A stretch of DNA of 64,000 bases, taken from Natrinema gelatinilyticum (GTDB lineage: Archaea > Halobacteriota > Halobacteria > Halobacteriales > Natrialbaceae). The DNA is taken from contig NZ_CP100757.1 of NCBI RefSeq assembly GCF_024266705.1, positions 682,001-746,000 of the forward strand, given 5' to 3'. Numbering within the stretch: the stretch's first letter is position 1; each line of letters opens with the position of its first letter. Of this stretch, positions 35,524 through 44,878 are shown one piece after another. Both the position numbers and the translations under genes were made by a program. A model generated the notes under the pieces. It was not told where the DNA came from. It saw only the letters and a list, made by a program, of their open reading frames with translations, and did not search any database.

Positions 35524-36702
35524 GTGGCTGTGAACTGGCGATATCGACATACGGCATTGCTTCTCTGTACGTTTGCGTTCATGGCGACGATGGTCGCGCG
35601 GCTCGTTATCAGCCCGCTCGTGCCCGCTATTACCGACGATTTTGTGGTTTCCAACGCGGCCCTCGGGACTGCGCTCTCGTTGATGTGGGGAACCTACGCA
35701 CTGACGCAGTTCCCGAGCGGTATTCTGGGCGACCGATTCGGAGAACGGCGAGTCGTTCTCGTCTCGCTCGGGTTGACCGCGGTTTCGAGTGTGCTGCTCG
35801 CCGTCTCTCCCTCCTACGAGTTCTTCGTCCTCTCGACTGTCGTCCTCGGCCTCGGCGCGGGCCTCCATTATACGGTCGCCACGACGTACCTCACGAAGCA
35901 ATTTGCTGACACTGGACGTGCGATCGGCGTGCATATCGCAGGCGGTCCGATCGCGGGACTTTTCGCGCCCGTCGCCGCGACGATGGTCGCCGTTCGGTAC
36001 GATTGGCGTGTGGCCATGCTTCTCGGGTTCTTCACCGCGGCGCCGCTTTTCGCCCTGTTCGCGTGGCGAATTCGTCCGACGAAGCCGGACCGACCCGAGC
36101 AGCCGATGCGCGAGCGCGTCGAACTCGGTGCGATGTTCGAACTGCTCTCGCGGCCGGCGATCACGTACACGATGCTACTTTCATTTCTCTGTGCGTTCAC
36201 CTGGCAAGCGACTGCGTCGTTCTTGCCGGCCTTTCTCGCCGAAGGGAAGGCGCTTTCGCCGGCGATAGCTAGCGGGCTCTTTTCAGCCTACTTCGTAATC
36301 CACGGCCTCACGCAACCGCTGATGGGCGGCCTTTCCGATCGGATCGGGCGCGACAGGGCTGCCATCGTGACCATGTGTGCCGGCATCGTCGGATACGGGT
36401 TGCTCGTCGCTGGCGGGAGTCTCCTCGAGTTCGGCGTTGGTGTGGTATTCGTCGGTCTCGCGATGAGCTGGGGGGCGCCAATCCAGTCGCGATTCATGGA
36501 TCTCCTTTCGCCGACCGAACGAGGTACCGGATTCGGCCTCGTCAGAACGATGTACATGACGACCGGCGCGTCGGGAAGCGTCGTGATCGGTGCGCTCGCC
36601 GACTTGTACGGCTGGGAAGCCTCGTTTACGCTACTCGTTGGTATCATGACGGCTGCACTCGCCGCGCTCGCGGTGAATCGTTTCTTCCGCCTCGGATTTT
36701 GA
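35524..36702 (+). CDS. MFS transporter
   Basis: A 392-residue twelve-helix permease. Helix 1 begins at once (HTALLLCTFAFMATMVARLV), motif A is GILGDRFGERRVVL, and the second half repeats it (GGLSDRIGRDRAAIV). It resembles organic-acid/nitrate-type MFS importers by layout, but the substrate is unknown. The start is GTG 35524 (GTG 35530 equally possible) with TATA-like ctatatag immediately before it, so a downstream start cannot be excluded. It is located between an acyl-CoA dehydrogenase and an SDR relic on the same strand. Confidence 0.85.
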   Translation: MAVNWRYRHTALLLCTFAFMATMVARLVISPLVPAITDDFVVSNAALGTALSLMWGTYALTQFPSGILGDRFGERRVVLVSLGLTAVSSVLLAVSPSYEFFVLSTVVLGLGAGLHYTVATTYLTKQFADTGRAIGVHIAGGPIAGLFAPVAATMVAVRYDWRVAMLLGFFTAAPLFALFAWRIRPTKPDRPEQPMRERVELGAMFELLSRPAITYTMLLSFLCAFTWQATASFLPAFLAEGKALSPAIASGLFSAYFVIHGLTQPLMGGLSDRIGRDRAAIVTMCAGIVGYGLLVAGGSLLEFGVGVVFVGLAMSWGAPIQSRFMDLLSPTERGTGFGLVRTMYMTTGASGSVVIGALADLYGWEASFTLLVGIMTAALAALAVNRFFRLGF

Positions 36703-36841
36703 CCGCTCTCGGAACAGATCGATAGCGGGGTGTCCCTGGTGACTGCCGTGGGTCGGCGGACCGGTCGATTCGAGTCGGTACCTCACTGCGTGTGCTGCGG
36801 TAATACGCTTTGTTTCGATTCACCGTAATACCCTTCTGACG

Positions 36842-37597
36842 ATGGGTGCCGAAGCACTGGCCGGTACCGCAGTGATCGTCACGGGAGCGAGCGCGGGAAT
36901 CGGAAGAGAAACGGCGCGCGTTCTCACCGCCGACGGTGCGAATGGTACGCTGGTCGCCCATCGGGGAGAGTGCTTGCGGGAACTGGCGGACGAAATCGAG
37001 TCCGAGACGGATGCGACGGCACTCGTCTGTCCGGCTGACGTGAGCGACGAGGAGACGTGGAGGCTGCGCGTCGAGAAAACGGTCTCGACCTTCGGAAAGC
37101 TGGACGGCCTGGTGAACAACGTGGGAATCGCGACCACCTCCGAGACGACCGTCGAAGAGTGTCCGATCGAGTGGTATCGAACCGTCATGGGAGTGAACGT
37201 CGACGGCATGTTCTACGCCGCGCGTACGGCGATACCGCACCTGCGCGAAATAAACGGAACGCTCCTTTTCGTCGCGCGTGCGGCGGGCAAGAACCCCTGC
37301 TCGAAATCGCCAATGTACGCCGCGACGGAGTGATGGACCGGCGGATTTGCGAAGAGCCTCGCGGGACAGGCCGGCACCGACGATATCGCCGTCAGTGTCG
37401 TGGATCCATCGGAAGTCAGACCGGAGTTCGGCCAGAAGTACCGCGAGAAAACGTCGGAGAAACGCTTGGAACCGGGTGAAGTCACCGGACCTCGAGCCAT
37501 CGCCGAGGCCATCGACTTCGCCGCACGCCAAGAGACGCCGAGTCGAGGAGAGAACAGCTGGGAATCGATGGCAGAATTAGTTCGGGAACGGGAGTAG
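36842..37597 (+). pseudogene. SDR oxidoreductase interrupted by one in-frame TGA
   Basis: The frame starts MGAEALAGTAVIVTGASAGI, keeps NNVGIATTSE and the catalytic-region Ser/Tyr (PMYAATE), then meets TGA at 37331-37333. It continues in the same frame as WTGGFAKSLAGQAGTDDIAV and on to TAG at 37595-37597. Reading the TGA as TGG would give AATEWWTGGFAKSL, a normal SDR helix with Lys replaced by Glu in YxxxK (YAATE). With both the stop and the lost Lys it is probably inactive. Total length would be 251 residues, normal for the family. Confidence 0.8.
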
Positions 37598-37685
37598 AGC
37601 GGGTGTGGGACGGGCCTGTCCGTCGAGTACGCGGAACACTCTCGAGACGGTGACGATGACTCAGGAGTAAGACGGTGGCGGTGAT

Positions 37686-38453
37686 TCAAGAGTATTTCAT
37701 GTCCAGTTCGAGTTCGTTCGCTGTTCCGAGGAGGATGTTCGGGATCGATTCCTCGAGGCGGTTGCCTTGCACCCGATGTGTGGGGCCGGACACGCTGAAC
37801 GCGCCGAAGACGTCACCGTCCGGGCGTTCGATCGGCACGCCGATCGCTCGAAGACCGAGTAGCGTCTCCTGATCGCTGATGCTGTATCCTCGCTCTCGGA
37901 TCACACCGAGTTCCGCGTAGAGTTCGTCCCTGTCCGTGATCGTGTTCTCGGTCATCGATGGCAGTCCATGCTGACGAATAATCTCCTCGACGCGCTCGTC
38001 GGGGAGCGCTGCGAGAATCGCTTTCCCGGCGGCCATCGATTGGAGCGGTCGATATTTGCCGATTTCCGAGTTCGTTTTGACGGCGTGTTCACCGGTCGCT
38101 CCGAACACGTAGACGGCCTTTCCGTGTTCCTCGACGACGAACTGCGCTCGTTCTGCGGTTTGCTCGGCGACCTTTTGGACTTTATTTCTCGCCATCTGGT
38201 ACGCATCGCTGCGTTTTCTCGTTTGTTCGCCCAGTTTCAGAAACCGGAAGCCAATTCGATACTCGTTCCCGTCTTTGACGACGTATTCGAGGTCCTCGAG
38301 CGTGGCCAAGTGTCGGTGAACGGTGCTCTTTGCGAGCCCAAGTTCGTCGGCGACCTCGGTGACTCGACCGCCGTCCTCTCGAGCGATCGTTTCGATAATC
38401 TCGAACGCCGTCCGCGATGCCTTCACCGTCCCGGGGTCGGTGTATGCTGCCAT
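37686..38453 (-). CDS. IclR family transcriptional regulator
   Basis: A 255-residue DNA-binding regulator with an N-terminal winged helix (AFEIIETIAREDG, then EVADELGLAKSTVHRHLATLE) and a C-terminal IclR effector-binding domain (about 85-250, with PLQSMAAGKAILAALP and SDQETLLGLRAIGVPIERPDG). IclR proteins usually regulate neighbouring catabolic genes by binding small organic acids. It is divergent from the SDR/MaoC genes (38753 on), making these its likely targets. ATG 38453 is used because the winged helix starts 12 residues later; the longer frame to 38666 has unlike composition. Confidence 0.9.
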   Translation of the reverse strand: MAAYTDPGTVKASRTAFEIIETIAREDGGRVTEVADELGLAKSTVHRHLATLEDLEYVVKDGNEYRIGFRFLKLGEQTRKRSDAYQMARNKVQKVAEQTAERAQFVVEEHGKAVYVFGATGEHAVKTNSEIGKYRPLQSMAAGKAILAALPDERVEEIIRQHGLPSMTENTITDRDELYAELGVIRERGYSISDQETLLGLRAIGVPIERPDGDVFGAFSVSGPTHRVQGNRLEESIPNILLGTANELELDMKYS

Positions 38454-38720
38454 GGGAGTCACTCTCCCATCGGTCCCGATAAAGATTCCGTATCCTCGAA
38501 CGGCGAGTCGGTTCGCTCGCCGCTCAGTTTCCTCGCGAGAAGTCCATTCTGTCGGCCAATTTTCGGAAAGTAAGCGTCTCACCTCGATGGCTTGCCCATC
38601 TGGTGTGGATGGCGAATCGTAAGCGAAAGTGGATATATACCGGCGCTGCTGGCCCGGATTCTCCACGATCCGACAGGTACCGAATGACGGAACGGTCGGG
38701 TCTGAGCGCGAATCTAGGGG

Positions 38721-38729
38721 GTTTATTGG
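38721..38729 (+). promoter_or_regulatory. TATA box of the SDR-MaoC operon
   Basis: gtttattgg, 24-32 bases before ATG 38753, in the divergent IclR-SDR intergenic region. Confidence 0.45.
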
Positions 38730-38752
38730 GTGCTGCCAGCATTGTGATACTG

Positions 38753-39681
38753 ATGTTGTCTGACAAGGTGATTATCGTGGCCGGTGGCGGTCACGGTCTC
38801 GGAGAGTGTGCTGCAGTCGAACTCGGTGAAGCCGGTGCGACGGTCGTCGTCAACGATCTCGGATCCGACGTTCACGGTGACGGCGAAAGCACGGAGCCGG
38901 CAGTAGAAACCGTCGAAGCCGTCGAAGAGGCCGGCGGTGACGGGATGGCTCACTTCGGCGATATCAGTTCGACGGACTACACCGACGAACTGGTCGCCGA
39001 CACCGTCGACGAATACGGTCGGGTCGACGGCGCCGTCAACTTTGCTGGGATCCTGAACGACTCGATACTCTACCGGATGACCGACGAGGAGTGGGACAGC
39101 GTGATCAACGTCCATCTTCGCGGTCACTTCGCACTACTTCGAAACCTTGCGGCGCACTGGCGTGAGGTCGCGCGGGACACCGACGACTATCTCGAGGACG
39201 GCCGGTCGTTCCTCTCTGTCTCGAGTCGCTCGGCGCTCGGAAACGTCGGTCAGTCGAATTACTCGGCTGCGGAAACGTCGGTCAGTCGAATTACTCGGCT
39301 GCGAAGGCAGGGGTACTCGGCCTCACGAGGGCCGCTGCGAAAGAACTCGGCAGGTACAACGTTCGGGTAAACGCCCTCGTCCCGACTGCCTACACGCGAA
39401 TGATCGAGGATATTCCGGACGACAAGCAGCTGTTTACCGAGGAGGAACTCCCACCGGGAAAAGTCGCCCCGCTCGTCGCGTACATGCTCAGCGACGAGGC
39501 GTCGGAGATCAACGGCTGGTCCGTCCGGTCCGCCGGGGACGCGGTCGGCTTCGTTTCGGATCCGGAAATTTTCAGACTCGGCTATCAGAACGGCGGGTGG
39601 ACACCCGAAGACATCGCCGAGCGGTTTACCGACGAGATTGGCCAGGGGCTCCCGCTCGACAAGTCGGGGGACGCGTTCTGA
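38753..39681 (+). pseudogene. SDR (3-hydroxyacyl-CoA dehydrogenase type) split by a 32-bp tandem duplication
   Basis: The first part (38753 to about 39270) reads as an SDR similar to the dehydrogenase domain of peroxisomal multifunctional enzyme 2: KVIIVAGGGHGLGECAAVE, NFAGILNDSILYRMTDEEWD, SVSSRSALGNVGQSNYSAA. An exact 32-bp tandem repeat then shifts the frame. Removing one copy restores YSAAKAGVLGLTRAAAKELG and joins to the rest (NVRVNALVPTAYTRMIEDIP ... DKSGDAF, stop 39681), giving a normal 298-residue protein. As written the gene makes a truncated product ending at 39370. The following two dehydratase genes are intact, so loss looks recent, or switching is possible. Confidence 0.85.
39239..39302 (+). 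repeat. Exact 32-bp tandem duplication inside the SDR gene
   Basis: Copies at 39239-39270 and 39271-39302, each starting ggaaacgtcggtcagtcgaa. 32 is not a multiple of three, so one extra copy shifts the reading frame across the catalytic YxxxK site. Confidence 0.95.
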
Positions 39682-39684
39682 GCG

Positions 39685-40188
39685 ATGCCCTCGAAATCGC
39701 TCGATGAACTGGAAGCGCAAGTCGGTCGCACGGTGACCACGGTGGAGAACCTCGTCGTCGAGCCCGGGAAAGTCGAGGAGTTCGCACGGGCAATCAAAGA
39801 CGATAACCCAGCGTTCCGAGACGAAGACGTCGCGCGCGAGCAGGGGTACGAGTCGATTCCTGCACCGCTTACGTTCACACGGACGGCCTACTTCCCTCGC
39901 TATCGACCTGACGGAATCGGCCTCGATCACGGGTTCGACCTCGGGTTCGATCAGTCTCGCGTCGTCCACGGCGAGCAAGAGTACATCTACGAACAGCAGA
40001 TACTCGCCGGCGACGTGCTGTCAGGAAAAACGACGCTCGTCGACGTCTACGAACGAGACGGGTCTCGTGGTGGGACGATGACCTTCGCAGTGCTCGAGAC
40101 CGCGTATCGGAACGCCGATGGTGAGCACGTTCTCACGGAACGGCTCACGCGAATCGAACTCGCGGCCCAGGGTGATGACGGTGACTGA
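39685..40188 (+). CDS. FAS1-like/MaoC N-terminal-type hot-dog dehydratase subunit
   Basis: A 167-residue hot-dog protein of the type forming the N-terminal half of (R)-specific enoyl-CoA hydratases. It has the segment VVEPGKVEEFARAIKDDNPA, the PAPLTFTRTAYFPRY segment, and VVHGEQEYIYEQQILAGDVL, the FAS1_DH/MaoC_N pattern. Usually this half pairs with a catalytic MaoC half, here the overlapping next gene. It starts three bases after the SDR stop, so SDR, this gene and the next form one operon equivalent to a three-domain multifunctional beta-oxidation enzyme. Confidence 0.85.
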   Translation: MPSKSLDELEAQVGRTVTTVENLVVEPGKVEEFARAIKDDNPAFRDEDVAREQGYESIPAPLTFTRTAYFPRYRPDGIGLDHGFDLGFDQSRVVHGEQEYIYEQQILAGDVLSGKTTLVDVYERDGSRGGTMTFAVLETAYRNADGEHVLTERLTRIELAAQGDDGD

Positions 40189-40621
40189 TCGCTACGAGCG
40201 ACGGCTCACCGCCGACGACGTCGCGGTCGGCGAGACGGGTCCGGAAGTCGTCGTCGAAGAGCTGGAGCGGGAAGATTTCGTCCGGTACGCTGGCGCGAGT
40301 GGCGACTTCAATCCAATCCACTACGACGAACCGTACGCGCAGGACGCCGGCAACGAGAGCGTCTTCGGACAGGGAATGCTCACCGCGGGGTTCGCTTCGC
40401 ACTTGGTCTCCGACTGGTTCGGTCTGGACCGGGTCGAGCGGTTTACGATCCGATTTCAGAGCCCGGTGTTTCCGGGCGATACGATCACGGTGACGGGCGA
40501 AATCACCGACGTGGAAGACGGCGATGCCGCCGCGGTGGTCACTACCGATCTCGAGGCCACGACCGACGACGGGACCGTCGTTTTGAGCGGGGAGACGGTC
40601 GCGTCGCTGCCGTGGGCGTAA
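40175..40621 (+). CDS. MaoC family dehydratase (R-specific enoyl-CoA hydratase)
   Basis: A 148-residue hot-dog protein with the catalytic hydratase motif: Asp and His in GASGDFNPIHYDEPYA, followed by the hot-dog helix FGQGMLTAGFASHLVSDWFG. It hydrates 2-enoyl-CoA to (R)-3-hydroxyacyl-CoA, with the preceding gene as its partner half. It overlaps that gene by 14 bases, which fixes the start at ATG 40175 (a GTG at 40181 is less likely). With the SDR it would complete a D-specific beta-oxidation module. Confidence 0.88.
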   Translation: MTVTDRYERRLTADDVAVGETGPEVVVEELEREDFVRYAGASGDFNPIHYDEPYAQDAGNESVFGQGMLTAGFASHLVSDWFGLDRVERFTIRFQSPVFPGDTITVTGEITDVEDGDAAAVVTTDLEATTDDGTVVLSGETVASLPWA

Positions 40622-40680
40622 GCGGTCGGCGAATCGCTTCGCGTTCGGTTCGTTTGAGTGCGGTGAAACTGTCAGCCAAT

Positions 40681-42357
40681 TTATATCTTACTGCGGTGGC
40701 GAACGGCACTGTTCGTCTTGCAGTCGACGACGACCGGTCCGTCTGGGTGGCGGCTGAGAACGGCACTGATCTCTTCGAGGTCGTCGGACGAGCGGACGGT
40801 GTACCCGTCAGCGCCGAGCGACTGTGCGACGTCGGCCACGTCGGGCGACTCCACGAGGGCGACGTCCGCATCGTACTCGCTGGTTAGCAGACTGTGGTAT
40901 TCCGTTCCGAGGGCGCTGTCGTTCATGACGACGATGGTCATCGGGACCTCGTGGCGAACGGCCGTGTCGATCTCCTGAAGCGCCATCATGAAGCCCGCGT
41001 CACCACAGACTGCGACGGGTGCCCGCTCCCCCGAATTCAATGCGGCGCCGATTCCGTGGGGAAGCCCCTGCCCGATCGCGGCGAAATCGAGCGTCCAGAG
41101 CAGATCGCCCGGTTCGGGCGTCGAGATTCCGTCGAGAACCCATCGCGAGAAGTGGCCGCCGTCGCTGATGACTAGCCGGTTTTCGGGCAGGAACCGATCG
41201 AGCCCTCTCACGAGTTCGCGAGGGTCGATTCGTCCCTCCTGTTCCGGGAAATTCCCCTCGTCGAGCGTCGGCGTTTCCGCGATCCGAGTTTCGAGCCGAT
41301 CCGTCCAGAACTCTCCGTCTCGGTCGATTCCGTGCTCCTCGAGTTTTTCGGTCAACGCCTCGACCGTCAGCCGGGCGTCGCCTCGAACGCCGAGGTCGAC
41401 CGATTCGAACCGGCCGAACGAGGAGACATCCGTATCGATGTGGACGACTTTCGTCTCGTCGTCGATGAGATGGCCGGAATCCGTCGTGTACGGGGTCAAG
41501 CTACACCCGACCGCCAGGACGAAGTCGCTCTCGTGGAAGTGTTTGTTTGCGATGTTGCTTCCGAAGTCGCCGGTGAACCCGACCGAGAACGGATGATCGT
41601 CGAAGTACCCTCGAGCCTGCAGGGTGGTGGCCAGGACGCTGTTCGTCCGCTCGGCGAACGACTCGATCGCCTCTTTCGCGCCCGCCTCGATCGCGCCACG
41701 ACCGGCGATGGCGATAGGGATTTTGGTCGCGTCCGAATCGAGATACAGATCGAGGGCTGCGTCGATCGTATCCTCGTCAGGGTGGACTCCCGCGTCCGAG
41801 CCGACAGTGTTCGTCGGCACGGCCGCCCGATCTCGTTTGACGTCGACGTCGGAATCGGGTATCTCTCCGTCCAGTATATCCCACGGAACCTGTACCGCGA
41901 TCGGCCCCTCTCCGGTTCGAATACTTCGGAAGGCCTCCGCTACGGTTTGAAGTAGCGTATCGGCGCTACGAGCGGCTCGGACGGTTCCCACCGTCGACTC
42001 GAGGTAGGATTCCTGTTCGAACGCTTTGATATCGTATGTATCGGAGAGTTGCGGTTCCGGGACTATAACGAGAAGCTTCGATCCTTTCTTTCGAGCGGTG
42101 ACGAGCGAGGTCCCGGTCTGCGCGATTGCGGGGCCCCGGCCGACGATACAGACGCCAATGTCGTCACCTGCACGCGAGTACCCGTCGGCCATCGCGACGG
42201 CCCCCTGCTCGTGGCGTGAGTGGACGACGCGTATCTCTCCGCTCCAGTGTTCTTGTACTGTCGAGAGCGTACGCATCGTATCTTCGCTCATCAGCGCGAA
42301 TATCGTCTCGATCCCCTCTGCATCGAACAGTCGTATGACTGCCTCGTGCGCTTTCAT
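40681..42357 (-). CDS. Thiamine-pyrophosphate-dependent enzyme (acetolactate synthase/2-hydroxyacyl-CoA lyase superfamily)
   Basis: A 558-residue three-domain ThDP enzyme. The N-terminal PYR domain carries the activating Glu in VVHSRHEQGAVAMADGYSRA, the central domain is Rossmann-like, and the C-terminal PP domain has the ThDP motif GDAGFMMALQEIDTAVRHEV then NDSALG (a GDA in place of GDG). Members include acetolactate synthase, benzoylformate decarboxylase, oxalyl-CoA decarboxylase and 2-hydroxyacyl-CoA lyase. No subunit-specific motif lets me choose. It is divergent from a class III CoA-transferase gene (42529), a pairing known for oxalyl-CoA metabolism, but the context is beta-oxidation-like, so the reaction is open. 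Confidence 0.85.
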   Translation of the reverse strand: MKAHEAVIRLFDAEGIETIFALMSEDTMRTLSTVQEHWSGEIRVVHSRHEQGAVAMADGYSRAGDDIGVCIVGRGPAIAQTGTSLVTARKKGSKLLVIVPEPQLSDTYDIKAFEQESYLESTVGTVRAARSADTLLQTVAEAFRSIRTGEGPIAVQVPWDILDGEIPDSDVDVKRDRAAVPTNTVGSDAGVHPDEDTIDAALDLYLDSDATKIPIAIAGRGAIEAGAKEAIESFAERTNSVLATTLQARGYFDDHPFSVGFTGDFGSNIANKHFHESDFVLAVGCSLTPYTTDSGHLIDDETKVVHIDTDVSSFGRFESVDLGVRGDARLTVEALTEKLEEHGIDRDGEFWTDRLETRIAETPTLDEGNFPEQEGRIDPRELVRGLDRFLPENRLVISDGGHFSRWVLDGISTPEPGDLLWTLDFAAIGQGLPHGIGAALNSGERAPVAVCGDAGFMMALQEIDTAVRHEVPMTIVVMNDSALGTEYHSLLTSEYDADVALVESPDVADVAQSLGADGYTVRSSDDLEEISAVLSRHPDGPVVVDCKTNSAVRHRSKI

Positions 42358-42497
42358 ATTCCCTCGTCTCGCTAATGATTCGCATACATAATGGTAGTAC
42401 CGGTGAAGTCGGGCGAGAGCGGCCGTTTCCTCGGATCGGTCACTCGAGAGTATCCCCTTTTTGCACTCACAATCGCCTGACGGTCCGACGTCCGAAT

Positions 42498-42506
42498 ATT
42501 TATATA
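42498..42506 (+). promoter_or_regulatory. TATA box of the CoA-transferase gene at 42529
   Basis: atttatata, 23-31 bases before the ATG in a GC-rich setting. The short distance implies a leaderless transcript. Confidence 0.6.
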
Positions 42507-42528
42507 CCCGTCTCTGCGACTACATCGC

Positions 42529-43704
42529 ATGCAGCCGTTACAGGATATTGACGTTCTAGACCTCACCCAGTCGATAGCAGGGCCACTTTGTACCCAGATG
42601 TTGGGCGAGATGGGCGCGGAGGTAATCAAGGTGGAGCCTCCGGGCGGAGACGCCTTTCGATCCCTGATGAACGGGAATTTTTTCACCGCGTACAATAATG
42701 GGAAAAAGAGCATCTGCGTCGATCTGAAGACGGACGAGGGACGTGAGCTTCTCACAGACCTCGCCGCCAAAGCGGACGTGTTGGTCGAGAGTTTCCGCCC
42801 GGGTGTCCTGGCGGAGTACGGTCTCGATTACGAAACCGTCTCGAAAGAGAACGAGGGCATCGTCTACTGCTCGCTGTCTGGATTCGGCCAAACGGGACCC
42901 TATCACGACTATCCCGGCTACGACCCGGTTATACAGGCGATCTCGGGACTGATGGCGACGACGGGCTATCCGGATCAGCCGCCGGTTCGTATCCGCTCGA
43001 GCCTGATCGATTGCGGCACCGGCACCAACGCGGCCTTCGCGGTCATGGCTGCGATCCGCGAGCGGGACAAGACGGGTGAAGGCGATTACATCGACGTTTC
43101 GCTCTTTGACGTCGGGATCTCGTGGATGTCGTATTGGATCGCCAACTACAACACGACGGGGAAGATTCCGGAACGAAACGGACAGAAAGGCATCGGCAGC
43201 GCTCCGAACGGTCTCTTCGAGGCGTCCGACGGCTACGTGTACATGATCACGATGACACAGGCCATGTTCGAACGAGTGTGCGAGGCCGTGGACCGTCCTG
43301 ACCTGATCGACGACGAAAAGTACCTCACGATGGATGATCGGATCGAAAATCGTTCGGAGCTGCGCAAGGAGCTTCAGGAAGCCTTCGCCTCCTTTACGGC
43401 TCAAGAACTGGAAACCCTCCTGCTTGAATCGCGCGTCCCCGCGGCCGCGGTGCGAACGATCGACGAGGTCGTCGAACTCCCACACCTCAAGGCACGATCC
43501 ATGCTCACCGAATCGTACAACCCGGAAGCGGACGAGCCGGTCGATGTCGCGTCCCTCCCGTTTACGTTCGGGTCCGACGGCGACCGACCCGGGTACAGCA
43601 CCCCGCCGCCGGAGAAAGGCGAGCACACTGCTGAAGTCCTCGAGCAGTTCGAGTACTCCGGCAATCAGATCGAAACCCTCCGAAGCAACGGCGCTATCGA
43701 GTAA
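42529..43704 (+). CDS. CaiB/BaiF (class III) CoA-transferase
   Basis: A 391-residue enzyme that moves CoA between organic acids through an aspartyl-CoA intermediate. Family blocks are LDLTQSIAGPLCTQMLGEMG, VIKVEPPGGDAFR, KKSICVDLKTDEGRELL, GFGQTGPYHDYPGYDPV with ISGLMATTG, and the catalytic Asp in SSLIDCGTGTNAAF. The C-terminal PPPEKGEHTAEVL block is also present. It is very similar in layout to the enzyme at 48157, and both differ from the one at 51114. It is likely followed by the crotonase at 43891 on the same strand. Confidence 0.92.
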   Translation: MQPLQDIDVLDLTQSIAGPLCTQMLGEMGAEVIKVEPPGGDAFRSLMNGNFFTAYNNGKKSICVDLKTDEGRELLTDLAAKADVLVESFRPGVLAEYGLDYETVSKENEGIVYCSLSGFGQTGPYHDYPGYDPVIQAISGLMATTGYPDQPPVRIRSSLIDCGTGTNAAFAVMAAIRERDKTGEGDYIDVSLFDVGISWMSYWIANYNTTGKIPERNGQKGIGSAPNGLFEASDGYVYMITMTQAMFERVCEAVDRPDLIDDEKYLTMDDRIENRSELRKELQEAFASFTAQELETLLLESRVPAAAVRTIDEVVELPHLKARSMLTESYNPEADEPVDVASLPFTFGSDGDRPGYSTPPPEKGEHTAEVLEQFEYSGNQIETLRSNGAIE

Positions 43705-43890
43705 GCGAGACGAGACGAAAATCCGCAGATGCAGCCGTTTTGGCGACGCCGGTGACGGAGGTGGCCGTTTGGCGGAGACGAAAGCCGCCGCTCGAGACGA
43801 CTACCCCTTTTGACTCCCCTCCGTCTCCGTCGAACGCCGATTCCACATCTCTCCTTCGGAGAGACATCACACGATTCAAGAAGTCACCCC

Positions 43891-44688
43891 ATGAATCGCG
43901 TATCGATGAGTGTGACTCTCACACAGGAACCCGATCGACCCCACGTCGCACACCTTCGTCTCGATGCAAACGAACTGAACCTCCTCTCGCTGGAACTCGC
44001 CCACGACGTTCGGGACGCGATCGAATCGACACCTGCTGCGGTTTCCGTCCTCACTATCGCAGCCTCACAGCCTGACAACGGCGTTCGCGGCCTGACTGCC
44101 GGGCTGGACCTCGAGTGGGCCCGAGATCTCACCCCACACGAGGGCCAGGATCTGTTGGTCGCGTTTTACGACATGATTCAGGCGATCAGAGACCTCGAAG
44201 CGGTCACGGTCTGTGGGTGCGGGACGTACACGCTCGGTGTGGGGTTCGAACTGGCGATGGCGTGTGAATTCCGCGTCACGACTGACGATGCAACGCTCGG
44301 CCTCCCCGAAGTCAACGTCGGTCTTCCGACGGTGATCCACGGCGGCTTGCTGCTTCGACTCGTCGGGGAGGGAATCGCGAACGAACTGATCTACAGGGGC
44401 GATCCGATCGACGGCGCTCGTGCGTCGGAACTGGGAATCGTGACCGATTCGGTTGCGGTCGACGAGTACACTGACACGATGGACGACCTCGTCTCTGACC
44501 TCGCAGTGAAGAGTCCACACGTACTGACGCTTCAAAAGCGCGTCATGAACCGATTTCGATCGAACGGCCTCGAGTCGGGAATGGCCGGTAGCATCGGTGA
44601 CATCGGCCGGGCGTTCGGAAGCTACGACCAGCGAGAAGCGATGGCGGCGTTTCTCGAAGATCGAGAGCCGGAGTTCGAAGAACCGTAG
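43891..44688 (+). CDS. Enoyl-CoA hydratase/isomerase (crotonase fold, both catalytic Glu present)
   Basis: A 265-residue crotonase-fold enzyme. It keeps both hydratase glutamates: Glu in GVGFELAMACEF and Glu in LGLPEVNVGLP (equivalents of rat crotonase Glu144 and Glu164). The oxyanion-hole segment is GVRGLTAGLDLEW. It is therefore probably a true 2-enoyl-CoA hydratase. Start ATG 43891, or ATG 43906 five codons later. A relic of an acyl-CoA ligase follows. Confidence 0.87.
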   Translation: MNRVSMSVTLTQEPDRPHVAHLRLDANELNLLSLELAHDVRDAIESTPAAVSVLTIAASQPDNGVRGLTAGLDLEWARDLTPHEGQDLLVAFYDMIQAIRDLEAVTVCGCGTYTLGVGFELAMACEFRVTTDDATLGLPEVNVGLPTVIHGGLLLRLVGEGIANELIYRGDPIDGARASELGIVTDSVAVDEYTDTMDDLVSDLAVKSPHVLTLQKRVMNRFRSNGLESGMAGSIGDIGRAFGSYDQREAMAAFLEDREPEFEEP

Positions 44689-44878
44689 CTCGAGACGGAG
44701 TCGAGTCTGGTCTCCTCGCCGTCCACCCGCCGAGAAGACTCTAGGGGCGTGGGATGTGGGAGATAACTGGTCAGACGTGTGCGTCCAGAATGTGGGGGAC
44801 GAGGCGATGCACCTCTGCGTTTCGCTTGCAGTATCGAGACCACCCCACTACAGATGGTTCGGTAGGTAGCCGTCGCGA

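Noticed and set aside
42556..43626. 356-codon minus-strand ORF
   Set aside because: Antisense of the CoA-transferase at 42529 with no family motif of its own.
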